Assembly: GCA_000421085.1 (NCBI GenBank)
Contig: ATWE01000020.1
Location: forward strand, 1 to 64,000
Length of the DNA stretch: 64,000 bases
Reading direction: 5' to 3'
Origin: Ensifer sp. USDA 6670
GTDB lineage: Bacteria; Pseudomonadota; Alphaproteobacteria; Rhizobiales; Rhizobiaceae
Positions 9,665 to 18,127 of the stretch are shown piece by piece. The first letter of the stretch is position 1, and every line of letters starts with the position of its first letter. The translations under genes and the position numbers were made by a program. The notes beneath the pieces were generated by a model, which searched no databases, was not told the origin of the DNA, and saw nothing but the letters and a program-made list of their open reading frames with translations.

Positions 9665-9876
9665 TTTGGTTTCTCCTACTGTCAAAAACCATTCCCCAAT
9701 TGGTGTTTTCGCTGGGCGGCAAGGCGAGGGCGCCGCGTATGGCTGCTCGACCAAAGGGGCGAGCGAAGTCGTCGAGACATACGTTTCCAATCTCAGACAG
9801 CGCACCCCTTACGGTGAACTCAGTAGCGCGCCCCCGACTACGAGCCGGCAGCTGTCGCCGCCTCACAAGCACGATC

Positions 9877-9892
9877 TTCAAAACACGTGCCA
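9877..9892 (-). promoter_or_regulatory. Sigma-54 promoter of the P450 operon
   Basis: The minus strand reads TGGCACGTGTTTTGAA. It differs from the nifH promoter (708-723) in two bases, both in the spacer, and shares the unusual GA at -12. Flanking bases also match the nifH copy, including CGCCGCCTC downstream. It lies about 213 bases before the chosen P450 start. Confidence 0.85.
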
Positions 9893-9982
9893 GTTTGACG
9901 GACTAGGCCGAGGAAATAAGTTTGCGATGGCTTTTCAGTTATTTAGCTTGAGGCGTAAGAGGAGATCAGATTAATCCGCCTG

Positions 9983-9998
9983 TGTCGAGAATCGAACA
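9983..9998. promoter_or_regulatory. NifA upstream activator site for the P450 operon
   Basis: TGTCGAGAATCGAACA is an exact TGT-N10-ACA site, 90 bases upstream of the -24 box. The nifH site sits 91 bases upstream of its own -24 box. Confidence 0.83.
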
Positions 9999-10220
9999 AA
10001 CCCACCACCTATTGTCGGACAGGCATTACTTGCGAACGTCGTCTTCCGCAGAACAGCGACCCTGCAGCGGAACGCTGTTGGTTGTGGTGCTCGTCACTTC
10101 GGCAAAGCACCGCAAACGACACAGTTGTCAAACGATAAACGCAGGTGAGTTCATTCCAGTATAGGCCTGCCGTTAACCAGGCCTTCTCCTTGGACAGAGG
10201 AATTGGTCACGCACCTCTCG

Positions 10221-10907
10221 CTACAAGGGAAAGATTGTTAGCCGTCGTGCGTTCATGTCTTGCACAATGCCTGAGCCTGCGCTCTGCTCTAAGCTCAGGT
10301 GGCTCATTAATGCAGACTCCGCCACTCCCGTGGCATTGCCAAGATGGGTCATCGCAACCGCCAGCTTGGCGAGACTTTTCCCAAACGATGGAGAAAGCTT
10401 GGATGCCGTTATTTCCATGCGTAAAGGATGAGTGCAAAAACAGAAATTCTCAAAGATTTTGCACATCTCGCAATTCGATCCCGCTTCGGCAATTTCCCTA
10501 AAGATCCTCTCCGCTCGAAGTGCGAGTTCTGCCGGGGCCAATTCGTTACAGGTGGCGGTGTGTAAGGGAGACTGATTCCGTGCGCGTCCTATTGCGAAGG
10601 TGAGAATTTCTCGTGCCACGGCATATGAGTCCAATAGAGCCCACTCGGTGAGTGGCCTCGTGAAGTAGCCCCTTTGAGGAAGGGATATGATCTTTCCTTC
10701 TGCCGCAAGTCGGATTAGCGCTTCACGTATGGGAGTTCGGCCGATGTTGAGTTTGGCCGCCAGTTCGTTGTCCCTGAGGTGCTGTCCCGGAACCAAGGCG
10801 TAGCTGTAGAGCAATTTGAGTACAGCATCGTAGGCTGTGTCGGCTTTCGCGCGCGCCCTTGGGATGTCTATTCCGCGGCACTGGGGGGTTTTCTCGCAGA
10901 ACCACAT
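10221..10907 (-). CDS. GntR-family regulator
   Basis: A 228-residue regulator. Residues ~18-85 form a GntR winged helix-turn-helix (YDAVLKLLYSYALVPGQHLR, then NELAAKLNIGRTPIREALIR, then GYFTRPL). The C-terminal ~130 residues are helical and resemble an FCD effector domain, but they are less typical, with several odd Cys residues (CEMCKIFENFCFC). The start at 10907 follows AAAGGAGAGCAAG. It is divergent from the phosphoenolpyruvate-mutase chimera at 11192, so it probably once controlled that gene. The effector is unknown. Confidence 0.82.
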   Translation of the reverse strand: MWFCEKTPQCRGIDIPRARAKADTAYDAVLKLLYSYALVPGQHLRDNELAAKLNIGRTPIREALIRLAAEGKIISLPQRGYFTRPLTEWALLDSYAVAREILTFAIGRARNQSPLHTATCNELAPAELALRAERIFREIAEAGSNCEMCKIFENFCFCTHPLRMEITASKLSPSFGKSLAKLAVAMTHLGNATGVAESALMSHLSLEQSAGSGIVQDMNARRLTIFPL

Positions 10908-11068
10908 CTTGCTCTCCTTTGTCGATTTCCATTTGAGTAAGTTCGCGGGGTCAAACAACATTCAGTACCGGTGCATGGGTTGACCAAGGCCAAGCACAAT
11001 ATAGCATCGGTTTAGCCATCGGCTTCAAGCGGCTGTTCCTTCCTGAACCCATATAGATGTATTTTTTC

Positions 11069-11086
11069 ATATATCCCGAAATATAT
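11069..11086. promoter_or_regulatory. AT-rich inverted repeat between GntR and PEP mutase
   Basis: ATATATCCCGAAATATAT is an inverted repeat (ATATAT arms) in the 284-base divergent spacer. Its place fits an operator for the GntR protein. No direct evidence links them. Confidence 0.35.
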
Positions 11087-11191
11087 TATTTTATGTCTAA
11101 ACGGCGCGTGATTACATTAAAATATACTTCATATGTCCATTGCCTTTTCGGCCAGGATTGCTCAACCTCCGTTTATAAAGGAGGAATGACA

Positions 11192-13006
11192 ATGAATCAG
11201 CCATTTTTCATAGCCAAGCCGATCGGCCCCGTCGAGGACCCGACGAAGACGCTACGTGATCTCATTTGCTCCAGCGACCTGTCTTTCCTTATGGAAGCCC
11301 ATGACGGACTCTCGGCGGCGATTGCGAAGCAGGTTGGCTTCAAGGGTCTTTGGGCCTCCGGACTTTCGATCTCTTCGGCACTCGGCTATCGCGACGCCAG
11401 CGAGGCGAGTTGGACCGAATTGGTCGATGTGGTGGAGCGCGTGGCCGACGCTAGCGGACTGCCAGTCCTGGTCGACGGCGACTCAGGGTTCGGCAACTTC
11501 AATAACGCCCGGCTGTTGGCAATGAAGCTCTTGAAGCACGGAGGCGCCGGCGTCTGCCTGGAGGACAAGAGCTTCCCGAAGATAAATAGCTTCGTCGGAG
11601 ACCACCACCGCCTCGCCGATATCGTTGAGTTTTCCGGCCGTCTCAAAGCGGTCAAAGACACAACAGGGAACGACCTCGTGCTGGTCGCCAGGACCGAAGC
11701 GTTGATTGCCGGCTTCGGTCTGGGAGAGGCTCTGAAGCGCGCTGACGCCTATGCCGGCGCAGACGCGAACGGAGCGCATTCAGCGTCGTTGCGAAGAACT
11801 CTTGGACAGTGTACGCGCGCGTGGCGCAGCTATCAATTATCCAAGGCCAGACCCCGTGACCTTGCGCTCGTTCTCGTTGGGAGAGGTCGCCGAGATTCTC
11901 GGTGTGTCGGGCAGTTATCTGCGCCAGTTGTCAATCGATGGTCTGGGGCCAACACCGGAGCTAGGGACCGCCGGGCGACGCTCTATACGCTTCGACAAAT
12001 CAACGAACTTCGTGCTTATCTCGCTTCGGCCCGTCCGAAAGACGCTTTAAAGTTTTACCCCCGGCGCCGCGAGGGTGAGAAACTACAGATCATCTCAGTA
12101 GCCTCCGGCCCCGCAAAAACCACTACAGCGTTCTATCTGGTTCAGGGCCTTGCACTTCAAGGATTTCGCGTTCTCGCTGTAGATCTCGATCCGCAGAGCT
12201 CATTGTCGGAAATGTTCGGTTACTTCTCGAGTTTCACTCCCTACCTTAATTCGAGTATCTATGCCGCGATACGCGATGATGAATACCGGGCCAGTATATC
12301 TACTGCAATCCAACCGACCCATTTTGATGGTCTTCATCTTTTGCCGGGCTCTTTCGAGCTCAGACAGTTCGAAAGGGACTGTTCGCGACGCTACCACAGC
12401 GAGGGCTTGAAGTACCCAGATGCTAGCGCAAGAATGGTGTCTGCGATCAAGGAAGTCGAGGCGGATTACGACATTGTCGTTATCCACTGTGCACCTGAAT
12501 ACTGCTTCTTGACCGTGGGTGCGTTTGAAGCAGCGACCGGCGTGCTGGTGACGGTCGGCCCGCAATTGGCTGATATTGCGTCGATGGCCATGTTCCTCAA
12601 CATTTTCTCGGTTTCCGTCTCCAAGCTCGAAGAAGGTGGGAGGTCCATAAATTATGATTTCATCAAATTCTTGGTAACACGACACAATCCGCGCGACGTC
12701 TCAGAGCAGGATGCGGTCGCACTACTGCGGGACTCCTTGGGGGATGATCTATTGACTGCGACCGTCTGGGAATCGGACGCGATCCAGAAAGCGGGGCTCA
12801 AAAAGCGATCGTTGTATGATCTGTCAGCGGGAGAGGTAGGCCGATCGGCATACGAGCAAGCGATGGTAACGCTGAATTCCGCCAATGCGGAGGTGATGGA
12901 TATCATATCCAAGGTTTGGGGCCGTCCCCCAATCTATGTCTCACAGGCATCGCGCTCGACGACTGCAGGTAAGGCGAAATCCCAATCCAGGAGGCTTAGC
13001 AAATGA
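11192..13006 (+). pseudogene. Chimera of PEP mutase N-terminus and a broken RepA
   Basis: One long open frame joins two unrelated genes. Residues 1-~190 (11192 to ~11765) are a phosphoenolpyruvate mutase/isocitrate-lyase-family barrel. They carry the mutase signature EDKSFPKINSF, LDG-type metal loop VDGDSGFGNFNNARLL and WASGLSISSALGYRD. The last third of the barrel is missing. From ~11757 the DNA is repABC-type RepA (partition ATPase). Its N-terminal part is in another frame (RSFSLGEVAEILGVSGSYLR). It re-enters this frame near 11980 after a one-base shift and continues FRVLAVDLDPQSSLSEMFG to the stop. RepA's Walker A (normally KGGSGKTT) reads SGPAKTT, so ATP binding is probably lost. The start follows AAAGGAGG. 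Neither activity is likely; the reading frame may survive by chance. Confidence 0.8.
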
Positions 13007-13079
13007 GCCCGCGCACGCAGCGCATGCGCCCGATGTTGTACGAACGGCTGAGCTCTCGAAGGAGCCTACCGCCTTGGCG

Positions 13080-13319
13080 GACGCAGAATCGGCCATGGCT
13101 AGTGGATGCATTAAACTGCATACCATCAAGCACGGTCTGGCGGCTGTCGATGCTGCCTGCCAGGAGGCTTCGGATCACGGCGTCTGCTCGGCCTCGGTGA
13201 TTATCGACATTCTGGCCCGCAGCCGTGATCCGGCTCCGGCCGCAACCCTGCAAACCCCGGATGCGCTGCGGCTGACCCATGAACCGGTCGCCGACTGCGC
13301 ACGCTATGCCAGCCTCTGA
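13080..13319 (+). pseudogene. IstA C-terminal fragment (IS21 transposase)
   Basis: The end of the frame reads HGLAAVDAACQEASDHGVCS, then ILARSRDPAP and a final ADCARYASL. This fits the IstA tail, which normally reads close to P.ADC.RYD.LR. The RNase-H-like catalytic core is missing. Its stop overlaps the istB start at 13319, as in intact IS21 elements. Confidence 0.6.
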
Positions 13320-14145
13320 TGGAACGTACGCAAGTTCTCGAACTGATGAGCACGCTGAAGCTCTATGGAATGCGCAGCGCTTACGACGAGGTTATGGGCA
13401 ACGGCATCAAACGGCAGCACGAACCGCCGCGCATCGTCGGCGATCTCTTGCAATCGGAGATCGCCGAGAAGCAGGCACGCTCCATTCGCTACCAGCTCAG
13501 CATCGCCAAGCTGCCGCTCGCCAAGGACATCGACGACTTCGACTTCGCCGATACGCCCGTCAATGAATCCCTGGTGCGGGAGCTGGCTACCGGCACCTTC
13601 GTCGCCGATCAGCGTAATGTCGTCCTCGTCGGCGGCACGGGAACCGGGAAGAGCCACCTCGCCGTCGCAATTGCCCGGGCGTTGATCCGCAACGGAACAC
13701 GCGGGCGCTTCTTCAACGTCGTCGATTTAGTCAATCGGTTGGAAACGGAAACGCGCAGCGGCAAGCAAGGGCGGGCGGCCGACTATCTCAACCGCCTCCA
13801 CTTCATCATCCTGGATGAACTCGGCTATCTACCATTTGCCCAGGCGGGCGGCCAACTCCTGTTCCCTCTGATCAGCAGGCTCTACGAGCGCACGTCGATC
13901 ATGGTCACCACGAACCTGGCGTCGGTGAATGGCCACCAGTTTTCGGGGACGCCAAAATGACGACAGCACTTCTGGACCGTCGGACCCATCATTGCGAGAT
14001 TGTCGAAACCGGAAACGAGTCCTGGCGCTTCAAGAACCGCTCTCAAAGCTCACAGGAGGATTTCGCCGTCAAGATCAATCAGTGGTTCGTAGTTTGCATC
14101 CTTCCGATTTCATATCGAACCCATGGTCTGAGCCAGATTGCATGA
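13319..14145 (+). pseudogene. istB: IS21 helper ATPase IstB, frameshifted near its end
   Basis: IstB is the AAA+ ATPase that assists the IS21 transposase. Walker A is GGTGTGKSHLA and Walker B is [11 protein letters not shown]; both are intact. After TTNLA near base 13920 one T appears missing (family TTNLAFGEWP). The frame then runs to a false stop at 13958-13960. The shifted frame resumes the family end ([20 protein letters not shown], then ESWRFKNRS) and runs on to 14143-14145. The protein would therefore be cut by about 40 residues. Confidence 0.8.
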
Positions 14146-14360
14146 CGCGGCGCGTTTTCCGTCGCCGGTTCAAACTCACATACGGTCGCCGTTGCGTTCG
14201 GCAGCACCACTATCCCGCTTACGTAGCGGCAAGGCTCAGGAGAACGGGACCATTCTAAAGCGCGGCATCTGAAGCCCGACTTTGAGGCGGTTCGCTCACC
14301 TGGATCCGCCAGGATTGATCAGTCCTGGAAGATTTCTGGAGTCCGCTCAATGTACCGCCG
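14146..14360. other. Stretch with no clear gene
   Basis: This lies between the IS21 and IS110 remnants. I see no supported gene or repeat. It may contain IS ends. Confidence 0.35.
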
Positions 14361-15523
14361 TCATGCAGTCTTCATAACGGCTCCCTCGATGACGACGCCT
14401 GCGGTAACGAACTTCCACAGCGCGATGAGGAGCTTGCGGGCCAGTGCCACGATCGCGGCTTTCTTCAATCGTCCACCATTCGATTGGACTCGATCCACAA
14501 ACCAGCGGCTAAGTGCCGATGCTGGCTGGATGCGTAGCCACAGCCAGGACAGCTGGATCATTGCAGTACGCAATCGCGGATTACCTGCTTTCGAGACACC
14601 TTGTTCGTGGTCGATCGTTCCGCTCATCCAGGGGGTCGGTGTTAAACCTGCATAGGAGGCAATCTGTCGCCGGTTATCAAAATGCCGGCACAGCGCCTCG
14701 GTCCAAAGAACGGCGGCAAATTCAGCGCCAACACCCTTCAAGGACAGCAGCAGTGCTGCGGGCGCAGTTACCTCAACCGCTGGCTCCTCGTGTGCGGACA
14801 GGAGAGAATTGCGCTCGCTCTCTACTGCAGCAATCTGTTCTAGCAGCAACTCGAGCCGGTCGAGTTCGCGATTGATTTGCGCCTTGAGGTGCCTCGGCAG
14901 CTCGCGCCCGTCTCCGGTCTGGAGCTCCTCCAGCCGCTTGCGGCGATCCTTACGGAGCGGTTGATAGCCGCTGACACCTTGGGCGAAGAGTAGACCCTTG
15001 ACGCGATTGACATGTCTGACCCGTTCCGCAATCAACACTTTGCGTTCTCGGCAAATGCGACGCCGATCTTCGTCCTCCGGATCTGGCGCTCTGACCATCG
15101 CACAAACACGTGGCTCGCCGCGCTTGAACGCGAGCAGTGCGCGTGTCAGAGCCTCCCGATCTTATCGGTCTTTGCACGCCGACGTCGACGGGAGGTCGCG
15201 ATCGAAGCTGCGTCAACAACGTAACTCTCGATCCCGTTAGCCTCCAGCACGCGATGTATCCAGAAGCCGTCCAATCCTGCCTCTTGGATCTTCACGATGG
15301 GAAACGACTTTCCTGTTCGCAACCGCGCCTTCTGCTGTAGCTGCTCAAACCGATCCAGAAGCTCGGCGACATTGCCACCGTCCACTACATGCTTCGACAT
15401 CTTCTCGCCGCTGCCCGGCGACAACGAAGTGACCAGCCAGGTCGACCGGCTCAGTTCCAATGACACAAAAATTGCGCCAAGATCAGTGCGGACAGCGGTT
15501 GGCTGAATGGATGTGGGTTCCAT
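14361..15523 (-). pseudogene. IS110-family transposase, frameshifted
   Basis: Two frames together cover a full-size IS110-type (DEDD) transposase of ~385 residues. The first (start 15523) has the N-terminal DEDD_Tnp domain, including EAGLDGFWIHRVLEANGIES and RRRRRAKTDKIG. It stops at 15146-15148. The second continues LTRALLAFKRGEPRVCAMVR, then RERKVLIAERVRHVNRVKGL. It ends with the transposase_20 domain: SLKGVGAEFA, ASYAGLTPTPWMSG, SKAGNPRLR. The break near 15150 fits loss of a few bases in the segment that is usually DKIDGEAL. It is an inactive copy unless this is a base error. Confidence 0.82.
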
Positions 15524-15837
15524 AACCTGCTCCTCCTGAGCGAGTGCTTTGATGCAGCCTCGCTCTGCCAGAGCGTCGGCCGCTGTTCACTCCTCATGGG
15601 ATCTAAAGCCGAAGGGTGCCCTTCACCCCCCCGATCTTCCCTTGCAACCCGGATCAGCCGGTCAGATCGGGGCTGATTGTCGTGCCGCGTCGAAGCACAA
15701 AGTGACATTTCAACTTTGCCCAACGGCGGACAGTTCAACCTTGCCGCCACATTGGATGTAGCCGCAAAGTTAAAAGGCTGTGTCGCCTGCTCGAATGCCG
15801 GTCTCGACGGCTTGCTGCAATCCTGCTCGACTTCGGC
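15524..15837. other. Mixed IS-end-like debris, no gene
   Basis: Short motifs such as CAACTTTGC (near 15713) and related CAACCTTGC nearby recall IS21-type terminal repeats. A hairpin at 44546-44571 contains the same CAACTTTGC word. No open frame here has supporting features. Confidence 0.3.
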
Positions 15838-16062
15838 GTGACCATGACGTCGGTGACCGGGCAGCGCTCGATTTACGAACTCGGCTCGGAGTTGCGCAGC
15901 CGGCTCAACGGCCTGTTCATGACTATCTTCTTTACCGGCGGCGCCATCGGTTCTGCCTTGGGTGCCTGGGCATTTGCCTCCGGCGGATGGCGGTTTGCCT
16001 CCATGATCGGCTTTGCACTGCCCGCCACAGCGGTCGCCATTTTCCTGACCGAGAAAGGTTGA
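15838..16062 (+). pseudogene. C-terminal fragment of an MFS transporter
   Basis: About 70 residues match the late part of drug/sugar-type MFS proteins: [40 protein letters not shown], then a final hydrophobic span. The first ten spans are missing. It is a different family branch from the MFS remnant at 2454-3652. Confidence 0.65.
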
Positions 16063-16325
16063 CGAATTCAAGGTCGCCTGCATCGCCGATCTGCCCCCTT
16101 GCGCCGCGGTCGATGCCGAGGGGGAGCGCTTTCTCGATGTTGCGTTCATGGTGATGAGCGCAGCCTTGAGCCTGCCACCGTGATGGCTCAACACGCCTAG
16201 TTCCGCCTGACACGGCGTGCCCCGAAAATCCCCGCACTGACTCCCTGTACAAAGAGAGTAAGGATAAACGGTGAGTTAAGATGAAATAAATCACTAATCG
16301 AGATTTAAGGATTTCTTACCTTCGG

Positions 16326-16532
16326 TCAGCCCAGCCGATATGGATAATCGTGATCGAAAATGCGCAAAGCGACCCACACCGCCATAATGCCCAAAACAGC
16401 GGCGGCAGATATAACCAGCAGCAATTGCAAATTGCTACCGTATTCCACTGCCTCGATCCCAACCGCAGCCAACGCCACTCCGATCGAATTGATAAAAACA
16501 GCAGCAATAATCTCAACGACGCCTCTAATCAC
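16326..16532 (-). CDS. Small two-span membrane protein, unknown
   Basis: A 68-residue open frame that is mostly hydrophobic. It has two predicted spans (about residues 5-27 and 36-56) and a charged tail ending in FDHDYPYRLG. An AAAGGGCG-like ribosome site lies just before ATG 16532. I do not recognise the family. Its composition and isolated position would suit a small inner-membrane peptide, but it could be a chance frame. Confidence 0.45.
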   Translation of the reverse strand: MIRGVVEIIAAVFINSIGVALAAVGIEAVEYGSNLQLLLVISAAAVLGIMAVWVALRIFDHDYPYRLG

Positions 16533-17011
16533 CGAGCGCCCTTTCCGATAAAAAGTTACTGGTAAAATTTAGGGGTATTATCCACTAGAGGTAGCGAAGC
16601 GCTTGACGAAAGTCAACCGGCAGCTTTCCGTCACCGGTTCAGCGCAATGACTCTTTGCACCGGGAATCGGTCAGAGCGACGGGATTGGAAACCACGACAA
16701 CCTTGCTCCAGGAGAGAGGATTTGTTTTCTGGACGCGCCAGGCTTTGCGGCATGCCCAAAGGATCGGTTGGGGACTTGTTTCGGGACGGGGTGACTCGGC
16801 TTTGCATTTAGGCTTTCTGAGGTCAGGATCAACGCCACCTCCTCGTCCTCTCTCCCGGCGTTGTTCCCACTGCACACGTTCCGTCCGACAGCGTACCGTG
16901 GCTCGCGTTTCTCCAGATGGGGCGTATACTATCTCCATCATCGGCTCATTTCCACGGGCACCGATGGCTGGGAGATCATCGCGCTTTCGCCCCAACGGTG
17001 GAGATTGCGCT
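16533..17011. other. Stretch with no clear gene
   Basis: Open frames occur on both strands but lack ribosome sites and known motifs. A plus-strand frame running from 16655 reaches the small gene at 17012, but its upstream part is low-complexity and arginine/proline-rich, as out-of-frame GC-rich DNA would be. Confidence 0.3.
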
Positions 17012-17278
17012 ATGCACTCCGATATAACTTTCCACGTCAATCCAATCAGTCCTTATGACCTGGACGTAATAGACTCTGTCTTTCGTGCTGAGTTACGCAA
17101 CCGAAAGCTGTCCCGCTGCAGCGAAGAAGCAGAGCAACTCGCTGCGAGGCTGATCAGTCTCTATCAGGCAGGTCGACGGGATGCTCATGAGCTCTCGGCC
17201 GCTGTGGCAGACGCCAAGACGACGGGCATCTCTGTTAATAGGTCGTCACAGCAGGAAAAGTCACGCTCGCCCTGCTGA
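17012..17278 (+). CDS. Small hypothetical protein (88 aa)
   Basis: Starting at ATG 17012, the frame encodes a soluble acidic protein. It begins MHSDITFHVNPISPYDLDVI and has a helical middle (AEQLAARLISLYQAGRRDAH) and a hydrophilic tail. This composition is far more protein-like than the flanking frames. The ribosome site is weak (GGAG 14 bases upstream). I do not recognise a family; small proteins of this look are common on rhizobial plasmids. Confidence 0.45.
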   Translation: MHSDITFHVNPISPYDLDVIDSVFRAELRNRKLSRCSEEAEQLAARLISLYQAGRRDAHELSAAVADAKTTGISVNRSSQQEKSRSPC

Positions 17279-18127
17279 GAGGTGGAATGTTCCACCGCGT
17301 CTTCCAGATGCGTGCCGCAGCTTTCCGTCTCTGTCCAGGCGCGGTACTCGACGTCGCGACAACCTTCGGATCGTCGAAGACGCCGCCATTCCTATTTAGC
17401 GCGACGGCCGGCGCTTCGTCACCATCCCCTCGAGCAGCTTGCGCTGTCACGCGCCAGTGTGCGTTGATTAGCTGCTTGCCTGAAGTGTCGGAACCGTCAC
17501 AGCCTGCCGGTGCAAGCCGCGCGACAGTCTGTATGGTGAGCTTCTTCGGGCTGCCAACTGCAAATGGACTGAGGATTGAGGCGGTAACGCAGAACGTGGT
17601 ATACCCAAAAGGGCATAACCACGACTACACTCTGGACCTCCGAGAGACGGCTCAGGTCGGCCTTCATGACCGATTGATCTGCGGTCACGCTCTTGTTTCT
17701 CTATGTCGTCGCCGTGGAAAGCTTACGCGGTGCGTTCGTCCGCGGTCCGGACGGTCAGAAGATCGAAACAGTGACCTACTCCGCAAAATAGCCGCCAACG
17801 GAGGCCCATGCCGACCCTTCCTATACATTTCCGAAGGCCCCTCTACGCTGGGCCGCGCGACCGGCGGTGTGGAGCACTTGCCCGACCGACTCTTGAGCTC
17901 GGTCTTGCGGAGCGCAACCATGCCCGCCGCGCCGATAGGCTGGCGGCCTCTGAAGGACCCTGATCCCGAGACTGGCACCCTGAATGCGCGGGAAATTGCG
18001 GCCGTGATCGCTCAAGCTCGCCGACGCGGTGGAAGTGGTGCTTGCCGCCATCGAATCGGGGGGTGGAATGATTTCGGAATGAGGGGCGGCTTGCCTCGGA
18101 ATCTGCAGCTTAGGACTTCCGCGTGGA
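17279..18127. other. Stretch with no clear gene
   Basis: Nothing here can be firmly supported. A short plus-strand frame around 17687-17791 (VTLLFLYVVAVESLRGAFVR, then GPDGQKIETVTYSAK and a stop) is protein-like but lacks a start and may be the tail of a lost gene. The rest looks like non-coding or degraded DNA. Confidence 0.3.

Larger units (their letters stand above)
13080..14145 (+). mobile_element. IS21-family element, truncated and decayed
   Basis: This holds the C-terminal end of istA and a frameshifted istB in the usual overlapping order. No complete terminal repeats were found and the istA N-terminal ~80% is absent. It is inserted directly after the RepA remnant, so the loss of both may share one event. 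Confidence 0.75.

Noticed and set aside
15451-16194. A 247-codon minus-strand frame
   Set aside because: It crosses the IS110 start and the MFS remnant and shows no protein-like pattern.
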